A stretch of DNA of 64,000 nt, from the NCBI GenBank assembly GCA_023150935.1, contig JAKLJW010000003.1, positions 124,001 to 188,000 of the forward strand. The letters are read 5' to 3'. Shown piece by piece: positions 53,955 through 62,898 of the stretch (within the stretch, counting starts at the first letter, position 1; every line of letters starts with the position of its first letter). Both the position numbers and the translations under genes were made by a program. The DNA is from Candidatus Binatia bacterium. Lineage in GTDB: Bacteria; Desulfobacterota; Binatia; HRBIN30. The notes beneath the pieces were generated by a model. It searched no databases. It saw only the letters and a list, made by a program, of their open reading frames with translations, and was not told the DNA's origin.

Positions 53955-54117
53955 TCACCTCCACGGAAGGTTCGGAATTGCGAAAAGTTCTCCCGTGCCG
54001 AGGACCTCATCTAAGCGGCAGGGGCAGCCGGGCCGAGGACCTCCCGCGCTCGACCGGCCGCTCAGGATGCGGCAGGGCGGCCTTGGTGTTCTGCGGAAGA
54101 GGCGGTAGCTGTGGGTC

Positions 54118-54369
54118 ATGCAACGGGTGATCCGAGTAGTGTATGAGGATGGGGTCTTGAGGCCACTGCAGCCCGTGCGGCTGGGGAATCGGAAGATCTG
54201 CTTCGTTTCCGTGTACCCCGAAGAGGAGTGGCAAAAGGACCTCGACCTACTCCTCCGCAACGTGCGGCGGCACACGCGGCGGTTTTCGCCTGCTACGATC
54301 GAAGCGGACATTACAAAGGCTCGTGCCGAGGTGAAAGCGAAACGGCATGAAGCCCGTCGTCCTGCTTGA
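54118..54369 (+). CDS. DUF104-type antitoxin
   Basis: A protein of 83 residues. The N-terminus IRVVYEDGVLRPLQPVRLGN is the family signature (a short beta-barrel seen in AF2212/DUF104 antitoxins), followed by a basic helical tail. It overlaps the PIN gene by 23 bases, the standard antitoxin-first arrangement. It should neutralise the PIN nuclease. Confidence 0.75.
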   Translation: MQRVIRVVYEDGVLRPLQPVRLGNRKICFVSVYPEEEWQKDLDLLLRNVRRHTRRFSPATIEADITKARAEVKAKRHEARRPA

Positions 54370-54788
54370 CACGAATGTCTGGGTTTCGGCTCTCCTCAAC
54401 CCGGCGGGGGCACCCGCCAGGGTGGTGAACCTGTGGCGAGACGGTGCGATCGACGTGGTGGCAGCACTGCCGATTCTCGAGGAAATCCGCGACGTCCTCT
54501 GCCGACCGAGAATCCGCCAGAAGTACAAGATCGGCGCTGCCAGGGTTGACGCCTATCTGCAATTGATCGCTGCGCGAACGAGCATCGTCCCGGTTACTGG
54601 TGCGCTGACGCTCTGCCGCGACCCGGACGACGACCCCATTCTCGAAACGGCCAGTGTGGGCAACGCCGAGTATCTCGTCACGCGCGACGACGATGTGAAG
54701 CGAGACCTCGATCTGATCCGGCACATGAAGGCCCCGGGGCGTCCAGGTTGCGAGCGTTTCCCAGTTCCTCGTCAAATTCGACCGGTGA
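54347..54788 (+). pseudogene. PIN-domain toxin with C-terminal frameshift
   Basis: The uninterrupted frame begins MKPVVLLDTNVWVSALLN, a COG1569-type PIN nuclease with D8, and reaches DPDDDPILETASVGNAEYLV, which has the further acidic residues. After DLIRHMKA the frame leaves the family pattern and gives APGRPGCERFPVP up to 54814. Removing one C from the CCCCGGGG run at ~54732-54739 restores ARGVQVASVSQFLVKFDR and a stop at 54786-54788, the expected family ending. The insertion is either a real inactivating mutation or an assembly error. The catalytic core lies upstream of it, so some activity could survive. Confidence 0.7.
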
Positions 54789-54842
54789 TGCGTACGACAC
54801 CCTGCGCGTCGTGACGGTAGGCACACGCCCCGAAGTGATGCA

Positions 54843-55085
54843 ATGAGCATTGACTGCGCGGCCGAGAAGGTACGCTCATTGCCGCCGCCGGGGCGGATCC
54901 GGCTCCTCGCCGGTCCGCGGCAGGTAGCGAAGACCACCCTCCTGCTGGAGTTCGTGCGACGGTTCCCGGCGTACCGCCCGCTGCTGCTCTGCGATCCGGA
55001 AAAGACCGCCGCCGCCGCCCGTATCGGCATCGACGCCATGCCGCGGGCGGAATTCCTGCGGGGCGGTCCACCGGCGCCGGGTTGA
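54843..55085 (+). pseudogene. Internally deleted ATPase remnant (P-loop and C-terminal end only)
   Basis: A frame of 80 residues. RLLAGPRQVAKTTLLLEFVR is the P-loop of DUF4143-type ATPases. It runs directly into FPAYRPLLLCDPEKTAAAAR and IDAMPRAEFLRGG, typical of the extreme C-terminus of the same family, so about 300 residues are missing. It lies ~50 bases after the damaged PIN gene. It could be a remnant or a small translated protein. Confidence 0.55.
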
Positions 55086-55162
55086 GCGGGATCGCGTCGA
55101 GGGTCGGGAGAGGAGATGCCGTTGACACAGGAAATCGCTGCGGCCGGCACGGCCTTTCAACG

Positions 55163-55594
55163 TCACTCGATCGCAACGGCCGTCAATCCCAGTGCGCCAG
55201 CCCCGTTTCTCTGGTGTGCGTCGTGCGTGTGAATCTCGCTGAAACCATGGCGCAAGGCCGTGACGAGGTGCAGGCAGTCGGCCGTGCGCAAAAAGACGTC
55301 CTCCGGTAAGGAGCCGTAGGTCCGCACCACCTGCTCGACGATCGCGCCATCGAGGGGGACCCACGTCCAGTATCCCCCCGCCTCGTCCGTCGAGAATTGC
55401 CGGACCACGGTAAGAAACACCTCCCGGCTCCACTTGCGCTCGCGCAGGCGCCGGTGAAAGACACCCATCAGTTCGGCGCGCGCCAACTCGGAAAGCACCA
55501 CCTGATCCTCGGCGTCGAGGCGCACGCGGACGGCCGCGGATTCCGTCTCGGGAACGTAGTACTTGGCGAGTGTGGACGTGTCACAGAACAGCAT
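55163..55594 (-). CDS. PIN-domain toxin
   Basis: A protein of 143 residues from the ATG at 55594 (MLFCDTSTLAKYYVPETES). Conserved acidic residues are D6 in CDTSTLAK, E in LSELARAELMGV, and D in DVFLRTADCLHLVTALRHG, the usual VapC set. It starts two bases after the stop of the antitoxin, so they are coupled. It would be a metal-dependent RNase arresting translation when released. Confidence 0.88.
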   Translation of the reverse strand: MLFCDTSTLAKYYVPETESAAVRVRLDAEDQVVLSELARAELMGVFHRRLRERKWSREVFLTVVRQFSTDEAGGYWTWVPLDGAIVEQVVRTYGSLPEDVFLRTADCLHLVTALRHGFSEIHTHDAHQRNGAGALGLTAVAIE

Positions 55595-55596
55595 CG

Positions 55597-55851
55597 TCAG
55601 CGGTCGCCACGCACGGCATCGAGATCGCACAGGATATCGTTCGACTGCCGTCGAGTGAGGAAGGCGGCATACTCCGGCAACACCGTCCGCCGCCGACGTC
55701 CCGGCGGCACCATCCGCGGCGCAACCAGCGCCGCGACCACCTTGCCGCGGTCGGTCACCGTCAACGGCGTCCGTCCGCGTCCCGCCCGCCGCACGTATTC
55801 TCCGGTCCGGGCGTGCAGTTGCTTGATCGTGATCGATCCCTTCTTCGCCAT
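55597..55851 (-). CDS. Phd/YefM-type antitoxin
   Basis: A protein of 84 residues. ITIKQLHARTGEYVRRAGRG followed by TPLTVTDRGKVVAALVAPRM is the Phd/YefM N-terminal DNA-binding pattern, and a basic, flexible tail (PPGRRRRTVLPEYAAFLTRR) should bind the toxin. It is placed directly upstream of the PIN gene. Autoregulation by the pair is typical of the family. Confidence 0.85.
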   Translation of the reverse strand: MAKKGSITIKQLHARTGEYVRRAGRGRTPLTVTDRGKVVAALVAPRMVPPGRRRRTVLPEYAAFLTRRQSNDILCDLDAVRGDR

Positions 55852-57053
55852 AGTGTCACTGTGTCACTTGCTGATCCGGGACGCAAGTGTCTCACCACGC
55901 GTCCCTGCGAAGGACGTGTCGCCGTGCCGTGATATCAGGAATTACCACGCCACCCTCGCTGCCGGTGCCGGCCCGCCGCGCTGAACCCTCAGCCTTCGCC
56001 GGGCTGCCGCCGCCCGGCTCAAGAAGATTGCCTTACGCACCGCTGCCGAAAGGACACCGACATTGATGCGCCGCTCCGAGACGGCGCCATCGTCACGATC
56101 GAAAAAGTCGCAGTACGGATTCGCTTGCTGCCGATCGCGCGGAGCGGTGAGGCGCGACGGGAGAAGCACCCCTCAGCTCGCCGCGTTCTGCACCGTCGCA
56201 ATCCGCGCCGGGTCGAACCCGTCCGGCGGCACGAGCTCGACCGGAAAGCGGATGGCCCGCGGCACCGGAATGGTGGCCTGGTAGCGCTCAGCGATGGGCA
56301 CGTTCTGGCCCTGCCAGCAACGTGGCGGATTGACCACCGGGCGCGAAGCGGTCGTGTCGCCCCACAGAGCACCGCCACCCTCATATTCCGCGCGACCAGG
56401 TCCTGTCCGCCGGCCGATCACTCCGTCGACACGACCTCCACGTCAGAAGGACGCCCCCCGTGGCGCAGGCCTTGTGTCTGCCCCCGTGGGGGCTGACGGG
56501 GCAACCACGAGGGTTGCCCCTACCGTCCCATATGTCCGAGCGGCCGACATGTATCCGGATCACAGAAATCGTCGCACCGTGCGCGCAAACGCGGAAATCG
56601 TGAAACGGAGGACGCGAGACACACACAGGTGCCCGCCCGACGCATGCCGGACGGAGCACCACGAAATCAACGAGATCGCGGTCCGACCGACCACTGACTC
56701 CCCCGCCCACGAACGGATGGCGCGGGCTATCGCGTCCTCGCCCTGAGCGCGAACCCGGCAAGCACAGGCCGCGCCGGGGGAACCACCCCGCGTCGCGCTG
56801 TCGCGGGCGCCCGCGTTGTGGAGCATCCTGGGTACTGAGCGACAATTACATCTCCCCATGGGGAAGAGTAATTGACGTCGGCCACCCGGGTTTGTCTCCG
56901 TCTCGAAGGGCCTGCCCCGAGCCCTGGCGAAAGGCGCGCGCCACCACGTATCGACGGTCTCCACGAGGGCTGGCCAGTCTACTCGGGTACCCGCCGGCGG
57001 TCCTGCCGCACGAACGGGACCCTGACCTTCACGGGCGCGGCGTGGGGCGGCTT
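55852..57053. other. Gene-poor stretch with possible Uma2 remnant and hairpins
   Basis: No complete gene seen. On the minus strand around 56173-56268 a frame reads AIRFPVELVPPDGFDPARIA, like the beginning of a Uma2-family (DUF820) protein, then stops; this is weak. At 56498-56520 GGGGCAACC and GGTTGCCCC form a perfect stem, a common dispersed hairpin type. The remainder shows neither domains nor ribosome-binding sites. Confidence 0.4.
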
Positions 57054-57284
57054 CTAGAGCTGGTCCCACGGGATCGCGCGGACGCGATCCGTCAGTTGCT
57101 CGGGGCGCGGACAGCGGCAGACGATCAGGCCGCGGCGGGCACGGTCGGAATACCGATCGAGGAAGATCTCCACATTACGCAAAAGCGCCGTCTTCCCGGT
57201 CTGGCGGGCGCCAAACAGCAGCCGAATCTTGTGGCGCGAGATCGGCGTAGAAAACGCCGTCTCCAGGTAGCGGCCGAAAAACAT
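57054..57284 (-). pseudogene. Internally deleted ATPase remnant, second example
   Basis: A frame of 76 residues starting MFFGRYLETAFS. RLLFGARQTGKTALLRNVEI is the P-loop; it passes at once into RGLIVCRCPRPEQLTDRVRA and IPWDQL, which resembles the C-terminal end of DUF4143 ATPases. It is again P-loop plus C-terminus with the middle missing, from a different family member than the 54843-55085 remnant. The intact relative lies at 58835-59989. The upstream side toward 57476 holds no gene. Confidence 0.55.
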
Positions 57285-57476
57285 CGACTTGCGGATACTA
57301 CAGGAAAATCCACAAGTCTATGTGGTTCTTCCCGCCCGACAGTTCCACTCCGAACACCCGCCCCCGACGCCGCTCACGCCGCCCCGGACCGACGAGCCGA
57401 TCGAGCGCTTGCGCTTCCGCCGCGCACGCGCGATAGAGGCACCCCAAAACTTCTTGGACGGAGGGGGTAGCGCCTC

Positions 57477-58727
57477 ATGGACACTCAGACTCTCAATTCC
57501 GGCGACACCGCGTGGATGCTCGTATCGACGGCCCTCGTGCTCTTCATGATGGTCCCCGGCCTGGCGCTTTTCTACGGCGGACTCGTGCGCACCAAGAACG
57601 TGCTGTCGGTGCTCATGCAGTGCTTCGCCCTGACGGCACTCGTCACGGTGCTGTGGGTGCTGTACGGGTACAGCCTCGCCTTCGATGCCACCGGCATGAA
57701 CCCCGATGGCGGCGGCCGGGCGGCGGTGATTGGCGGACTGGCCAAGGTTTTCCTCCGCGGCATCGACGTCAATTCCATGCAGGGAACGATCCCCGAAACC
57801 GTATTTGTCGCGTATCAGGCGATGTTCGCCCTCATCACCCCGGGCTTGATCGTCGGGGCATTCGCCGAGCGCATGCGGTTCTCGGCAATGCTGGTGTTCT
57901 CGGCAATCTGGTTCACGTTCGCCTATACGCCCGTTTGCCACATGGTGTGGGGCGGGTCGGGCGCCCTGATGGCGCACTTTGGTGTTATCGACTTCGCCGG
58001 CGGAATTGTGGTTCACATCACCGCGGGCGTAGCGGCGCTGGTCGCGGCGCTGGTCATCGGGGCGCGGCAGGGATATCCGCACACCCAGATGATGCCCCAT
58101 AATCTCACCATGACGGCCGCCGGCACCGGCATGCTCTGGGTGGGTTGGTTCGGCTTCAACGCCGGCAGCGCGCTGGCGGCCAACGGCACGGCGGGCATGG
58201 CGGCGCTGGTGACCCACATCTCGCCCTGCGTCGCCGCGCTCACCTGGATGGCGATCGAACTGATCAAGTTCCGCACCGCCAGCATGCTCGGCTTCGCCAC
58301 GGGCGCAATCGCCGGCCTCGCGGCGATCACGCCGGCCGCCGGTACCGCGGGGCCCGCCGGTGCCGTGTGTATCGGCCTCGCCTCCGGCGCCGCGTGCTTC
58401 CTGGGTGCAACGTCAATCAAGCGCTGGGGAGGGTACGACGATTCGCTCGACGCCTTCGGCGTGCACGGCGTCGGCGGATTCGTCGGCACCGTGCTGGCGG
58501 GTATCTTTGCCGCGAGCGAACTCGGCGGATCGGTCGCCGACCTGCACGTCGGCAGGCAGTTCGTCGTCCAGATCGGGTGCGCGCTGGCCGCCGCCGCCTG
58601 GTCGGCGGTGGTGGCCTTCGCGGCGCTCAAGGTCGCCGGCGCGCTGGTGGGCCTCCGGGTCGACGACGCCGCGGAACGCTCCGGACTGGACCTCTCGTTG
58701 CACAACGAGTCCGGGTACAACTATTGA
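57477..58727 (+). CDS. amt: Ammonium transporter
   Basis: A protein of 416 residues with eleven predicted membrane helices, matching Amt/MEP family length. GLALFYGGLVRTKNVLSVLM marks the N-terminus. The pore His pair is in GIVVHITAGVAALVAAL and DAFGVHGVGGFVGT. It brings ammonium across the inner membrane. GGAGGGGG lies a few bases before the ATG. No glnB/glnK gene, the usual partner, is next to it; the next gene is convergent. Confidence 0.94.
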   Translation: MDTQTLNSGDTAWMLVSTALVLFMMVPGLALFYGGLVRTKNVLSVLMQCFALTALVTVLWVLYGYSLAFDATGMNPDGGGRAAVIGGLAKVFLRGIDVNSMQGTIPETVFVAYQAMFALITPGLIVGAFAERMRFSAMLVFSAIWFTFAYTPVCHMVWGGSGALMAHFGVIDFAGGIVVHITAGVAALVAALVIGARQGYPHTQMMPHNLTMTAAGTGMLWVGWFGFNAGSALAANGTAGMAALVTHISPCVAALTWMAIELIKFRTASMLGFATGAIAGLAAITPAAGTAGPAGAVCIGLASGAACFLGATSIKRWGGYDDSLDAFGVHGVGGFVGTVLAGIFAASELGGSVADLHVGRQFVVQIGCALAAAAWSAVVAFAALKVAGALVGLRVDDAAERSGLDLSLHNESGYNY

Positions 58728-58834
58728 CCGCGGGCCGCCAACGGCCGAGCCCAAATCGACAACGCACCGCGGTAAGTGGCGGAAAGGGAGGAAACGGGAG
58801 GATACGCGATGCGCCGGCGGATCCGGCGTCACGG

Positions 58835-59989
58835 TCATCGCCGCGGCAGTTGGCTCGGGAGCGCGGTCACTTCGCGCAGGGGCCAGGCGGTGACGCGAGC
58901 GTCGATGGTATGCCGGCTGGTCCCGGGGTACACGACCCACAGGTGTTCGAGCCGCAGGTCGTGTAACGCTATCCGCATCGATGCGGTCAGCACCGGCGCC
59001 TCGCTGAACTTTACTTCGACGCCGTAACGGCACCCCCTGTGGACGAAGAGCAGATCGAGCTCGGCACCGCCGTGGGTCGCCCAGAAGTACGCTTCTGGCG
59101 GCTCGATCGCTCGCACCACCTGCTCCACCGCGAATCCCTCCCACGACGCACCGACCCGCGGGTGCGCGAGCAGGGCATCTCGGTCGCCCAGCCCGAGCAA
59201 AGCATGCAACAGGCCACTGTCGCGCAGGTAGACCTTCGGGGCTTTGACCTGCCGCTTGCCGACGTTCTCGAACCAGGGTTGGAGCTGGCGTACCATGAAC
59301 GTCCCGGTGAGGATGTCGAGATACGCGCGGATTGTCTTGTCCGAGAGGCTCATCGACCGGGCTAACTCGGAGGCGTTCAACGTCTGTCCGTGATAGTGCG
59401 CGAGCATCGTCCAAAACCGCCGCATCGCGGCCGCCGCGATGGTGATGCCCAGTTGCGGGATGTCGCGTTCCAGGAAGGTGCGAATGAACCCGTCCCTCCA
59501 GGCGAGGCTATCGTCGTCGCTGGAGGCGAGAAAGGCACGCGGAAATCCGCCGCGCAGCCAGAGCGTGTCGAGCGCGGCCGCGCCCGTCTCACCCAGATCG
59601 AACCCACCGAGCTCGACGAGCTCGACGCGACCCGCCAGCGACTCCGATGCGCGCCGCACGATGGTCGGCGCGGCGCTACCGAGGATGAGGAATCGGCTGC
59701 GGCTCTTCGGCCGATCGACGAGCACTCGCAAGACGCCGAACAGTTCCGGACGAACCTGGATCTCGTCGAGCACGACGAGGCCTTCGAGGGCGCCCAGAAC
59801 CATCTCGGGGTTCTGCAGCCGCCGCAGGTCCGGCTCCGATTCGAGATCGAACCGCGTCGCCGTCCGACCCTCGCAGAAGGCGCTTGCGAGGGTCGTCTTT
59901 CCGCACTGGCGCGGACCTAGCAGCGCGGTGACCGGTGCCCGCCGAACCGCCGCGGCGAGCCGGTCCAGAAACCCGCGACGTTCCACCAT
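58835..59989 (-). CDS. AAA-type ATP-binding protein with DUF4143
   Basis: A protein of 384 residues. P-loop VTALLGPRQCGKTTLASAF, Walker B LEGLVVLDEIQVRPELF, sensor region FLILGSAAPTIVRRASESLA, and the C-terminal DUF4143 domain with VKAPKVYLRDSGLLHALLGL and ELDLLFVHRGCRYGVEVKFS (nuclease-like EVK). Such ATPases are abundant, mobile-element-like accessory genes of unknown role. It is intact, unlike the two fragments upstream. Confidence 0.87.
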   Translation of the reverse strand: MVERRGFLDRLAAAVRRAPVTALLGPRQCGKTTLASAFCEGRTATRFDLESEPDLRRLQNPEMVLGALEGLVVLDEIQVRPELFGVLRVLVDRPKSRSRFLILGSAAPTIVRRASESLAGRVELVELGGFDLGETGAAALDTLWLRGGFPRAFLASSDDDSLAWRDGFIRTFLERDIPQLGITIAAAAMRRFWTMLAHYHGQTLNASELARSMSLSDKTIRAYLDILTGTFMVRQLQPWFENVGKRQVKAPKVYLRDSGLLHALLGLGDRDALLAHPRVGASWEGFAVEQVVRAIEPPEAYFWATHGGAELDLLFVHRGCRYGVEVKFSEAPVLTASMRIALHDLRLEHLWVVYPGTSRHTIDARVTAWPLREVTALPSQLPRR

Positions 59990-60126
59990 GCCCGCATTGT
60001 GACGTGAAAATCCGGAGTATCAATCCGAATTTTCACACAGGTCGGTCGGGCGCCAGGGGCATGTCGATTGGCGGCGAGATCGAACGGGTTTCTCGCAGCC
60101 GTCGGGCACACGGCCCGCCATCCGCC

Positions 60127-60798
60127 TCACTCCGCCGCGCCCATCGGCGCCGCGCCCTTACGCCGATTGCGCAGATACTCGATGACCGGAGGCATGACGG
60201 AAATGACGATGATCGCCACGATCACGACGTGGAAGTTGCGCTTCACTACCGGCATGTTGCCGAAGTAGTAACCGGCGAGCAGGAACGACATCACCCACAC
60301 GATGCCGCCGGTCACGTTGTAAGCCGCGAAGTGGGTGTAGCCCATCTTGCCGATGCCGGCGATAAACGGGGCAAAGGTGCGGATGATCGGGATGAATCGC
60401 GCCAGAATGATCGTCTTTCCCCCGTGACGCTCGTAGAACTCGTGGGTCTGCCGCAGATGGTCCTTGTTCAGCAGCCACGAGGTCTCGCTGGTGAACACTC
60501 TGGGACCAACCCGGGCGCCGATCGAGTAGTTCACGGCATCCCCAAGCACCGCCGCAATACACAGCAGCACCCCCATGATCGGCAGGTCGATCGGCGAGCC
60601 CTCGATCGACGCCAGCGCTCCGACCGCGAACAACAGCGAATCGCCGGGCAGAAACGGCGTGACGACCAATCCCGTCTCGCAGAAGATGATCGCGAACAGC
60701 AGCACGTAGAGCCACGGTCCGATAAGCGCCGCCCACTCGTTGAGGTGCGCGTCGAGGTGCAGGAAAATATCGATTGCCTGTTTGAGCAATTCCATCAT
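60127..60798 (-). CDS. DedA-family membrane protein
   Basis: A protein of 223 residues with about five hydrophobic helices. The signature [20 protein letters not shown] and the later [20 protein letters not shown] then [14 protein letters not shown] match DedA/SNARE-associated proteins. These are inner-membrane proteins, some of which flip undecaprenyl phosphate or phospholipids. It lies 86 bases after the dihydrolipoamide acyltransferase stop. Confidence 0.9.
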   Translation of the reverse strand: MMELLKQAIDIFLHLDAHLNEWAALIGPWLYVLLFAIIFCETGLVVTPFLPGDSLLFAVGALASIEGSPIDLPIMGVLLCIAAVLGDAVNYSIGARVGPRVFTSETSWLLNKDHLRQTHEFYERHGGKTIILARFIPIIRTFAPFIAGIGKMGYTHFAAYNVTGGIVWVMSFLLAGYYFGNMPVVKRNFHVVIVAIIVISVMPPVIEYLRNRRKGAAPMGAAE

Positions 60799-60884
60799 CG
60801 CAGGGGATCTCCGAGGAAGTCAGCCGCCGAACACCGAGGACTCCGACGCCTCTAACACGGCCGCTCCAGCACTGGCAACGGCGT

Positions 60885-62039
60885 CTACTCTTCGCCCATC
60901 ACGAGCAAGACGGGATTTTCGATCACTCGCTTGAGGTCCTCGAGGAAACGCCCGGCTTCCACGCCGTTCAACACGCGATGGTCGACCGACAGCGTCACGC
61001 GCACGGTGCGCCCGACGGCAAGCCGCCCATCACATATCACCGGCCGTGGCTTCACCGCACCCACAGCCAGCACGGCGGCCTGCGGCGGCGTAATCACCGC
61101 GCTGAACTCCTCGACGTCGAGCATACCCATGTTGGAGAGCGAGAAGGTCGCGCCCGACAATTCATCGCCTGCAAACCGCCCGGCGGGAGCTTTGGCGACG
61201 AGGTCTTGCACGGCGCGGGCAATCGCCCTCAGCGAGAGTCTCTCGCAGCCGCGAACCACCGGCGCCACCAGACCGTCTTCCACCGCGACCGCGATGCCGA
61301 TGTTCACATGGTCGTGATAGACGATGCGATCCTCCACCCACGAGGCGTTGACGCGCGGGTGCTTCGGCAGCGTGAGAGCGAGCGCTCTCACCAGCAGGTG
61401 GGTGTACGTGATCCGTTCCGGCACCCGGCCGGAGTCGGCGAGCGCGGCCCGCAGTTGCGCCGCGGCCTCCATGTCGATCTCCGCGGTGACGTAGAAATGC
61501 GGGATCTCCCGTTTCGCCGCGCTCATCTGTCTGGCCACCGTCGCACGCAGTCTCGAGACGTCATGGCGCCGGGCCGCCGGGCTCGCCGGAGCCGCCCCGA
61601 CCGCAACCGGCGGGGCGGGAGCCCGAGGCGCCTCCGCCCGCGGCGGAGCAACCGGTGCCCGCGGAGGCGGGGGCGGCGCCGACGCCGCACCGGTCGGCCT
61701 GGCTCCCGATTCTGTTGCCGCCGCGACCGGAGCGGCGGGTCCGCTCCGGTCGCTCTGCTCGCCTTCGGGCTCCGTCACGGTTTCCGTGCGGGATACGGCA
61801 GCGCCGCTATCGACCAGCGCCAGCACGGCGCCGACCGGCGCCGCCTCGCCTTCCTTGACCCGGATCTCCGTCAACACACCGGAGACTTCCGCCTCGATCT
61901 CCATGTCCGCCTTGTCGGTCTCGACCTCGGCGATCGCCTCTCCGGCCTCGAGGCGGTCGCCGGCGCGCTTGAACCAGCGCAGGACCGTACCCTGCTCCAT
62001 GGTGTCGCTGAGCTTCGGCATGGTTATTTCGGTTGCCAT
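60885..62039 (-). CDS. Dihydrolipoamide acyltransferase (E2) of a 2-oxoacid dehydrogenase complex, short form
   Basis: A protein of 384 residues. The N-terminal lipoyl domain (MPKLSDTMEQGTVLRWFKRA) carries the lipoyl lysine in ETDKADMEIEAEVSG. A Pro/Ala linker of ~60 residues leads directly to the catalytic domain (VSRLRATVARQMSAAKREIP, then HFYVTAEID, and TFSLSNMGMLDVEEFSAVIT). The catalytic His is in LSVDHRVLNG, where Asn replaces the usual Asp. The small E1/E3-binding domain normally found in the linker is not recognised. It transfers an acetyl or acyl group to CoA. No E1 or E3 gene is in the window. Confidence 0.87.
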   Translation of the reverse strand: MATEITMPKLSDTMEQGTVLRWFKRAGDRLEAGEAIAEVETDKADMEIEAEVSGVLTEIRVKEGEAAPVGAVLALVDSGAAVSRTETVTEPEGEQSDRSGPAAPVAAATESGARPTGAASAPPPPPRAPVAPPRAEAPRAPAPPVAVGAAPASPAARRHDVSRLRATVARQMSAAKREIPHFYVTAEIDMEAAAQLRAALADSGRVPERITYTHLLVRALALTLPKHPRVNASWVEDRIVYHDHVNIGIAVAVEDGLVAPVVRGCERLSLRAIARAVQDLVAKAPAGRFAGDELSGATFSLSNMGMLDVEEFSAVITPPQAAVLAVGAVKPRPVICDGRLAVGRTVRVTLSVDHRVLNGVEAGRFLEDLKRVIENPVLLVMGEE

Positions 62040-62149
62040 CGTCGCCCGTCACTCCCCGATCGAAGCCGTCTCCCTGACCGCGTCACCGCCTATCATCTCA
62101 ACCGCCTACCCTCTAATTCCACCCCACCCTAACACCCAACGACCCGCCC

Positions 62150-62806
62150 TCACATACCGGGCAGCCGCATCGTGCGGACCGGCGCAAACGAGCGGCGATG
62201 GACGGGCGAGGGCCCGTGGCGCTCGATGGCAGCGAGGTGTTCCGGCGTGCCGTATCCCATGTTGCGGCCAAGGCCGTAGCCGGGATAGGCGGTCTCGAGT
62301 GTCTGCATGAGACGGTCGCGGGCAACCTTGGCGACGATCGATGCCGCGGCAACGGCGTAGCAGCGGGCATCGCCGCCAATCAGCGCGGTCTGCGGAACCG
62401 AGATGCCCGGTACGCGGCGCGCGTCGACAACGACGTGGTCGGGCGGTTCCGGCAGCGCCAGCAAGGCGCGCCGCATCGCCTCGAGGGCGGCGTGGTAGAT
62501 ATTGAGCCGGTCGATGTCGGCAACCTCGACGATGCCCACTCCCACCCCGAGCGCGCAGGCACGGATCGCCGCCTCGGCCGTTGCGCGCGCGGCCGCCGTG
62601 AGGCGCTTCGAATCGTCGACCCCGTGGGGCCGGCCGTCCGGCGGCAACACGACCGCCGCGGCGACCACCGGACCGGCCAGCGGTCCGACGCCGACCTCGT
62701 CGACCCCGGCGACACGACTCAACCCCCGAGCCCAGAGTTCCCGTTCCACCTGAAGCAGCGCGCCAAAACGCGCCGCCTGTCGCCTCGCGCGTGTGCTGGT
62801 CGCCAT
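62150..62806 (-). CDS. rnhB: Ribonuclease HII
   Basis: A protein of 218 residues from the ATG at 62806, with GGAAGGGA upstream. Motif VAGVDEVGVGPLAGPVVAAA has the catalytic Asp-Glu; VDDSKRLTAAARATAEAAI, HVVVDARRVPGI and ASIVAKVARDRLMQTLE carry the remaining conserved residues. It cleaves RNA-DNA junctions such as misincorporated ribonucleotides. Oddly, the usual GRG motif reads GVG, the Arg being replaced by Val. The Lys/Arg-rich C-terminal loop is otherwise normal. Confidence 0.93.
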   Translation of the reverse strand: MATSTRARRQAARFGALLQVERELWARGLSRVAGVDEVGVGPLAGPVVAAAVVLPPDGRPHGVDDSKRLTAAARATAEAAIRACALGVGVGIVEVADIDRLNIYHAALEAMRRALLALPEPPDHVVVDARRVPGISVPQTALIGGDARCYAVAAASIVAKVARDRLMQTLETAYPGYGLGRNMGYGTPEHLAAIERHGPSPVHRRSFAPVRTMRLPGM

Positions 62807-62898
62807 CGTCCCTTCCTTCCCGGCCGCGGGCATGATGCCCGAGCGGGGCCGGGACGTTCAACCGCGCGTTGTATTGTGCGCCTTCCGGTCGCTGTGCT

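Noticed and set aside
53071-53964. 297-residue minus-strand frame across the repeat D region
   Set aside because: Its middle is the inverted-repeat sequence also found at 25.2-25.4 kb, and its ends are antisense to the LexA-like gene.
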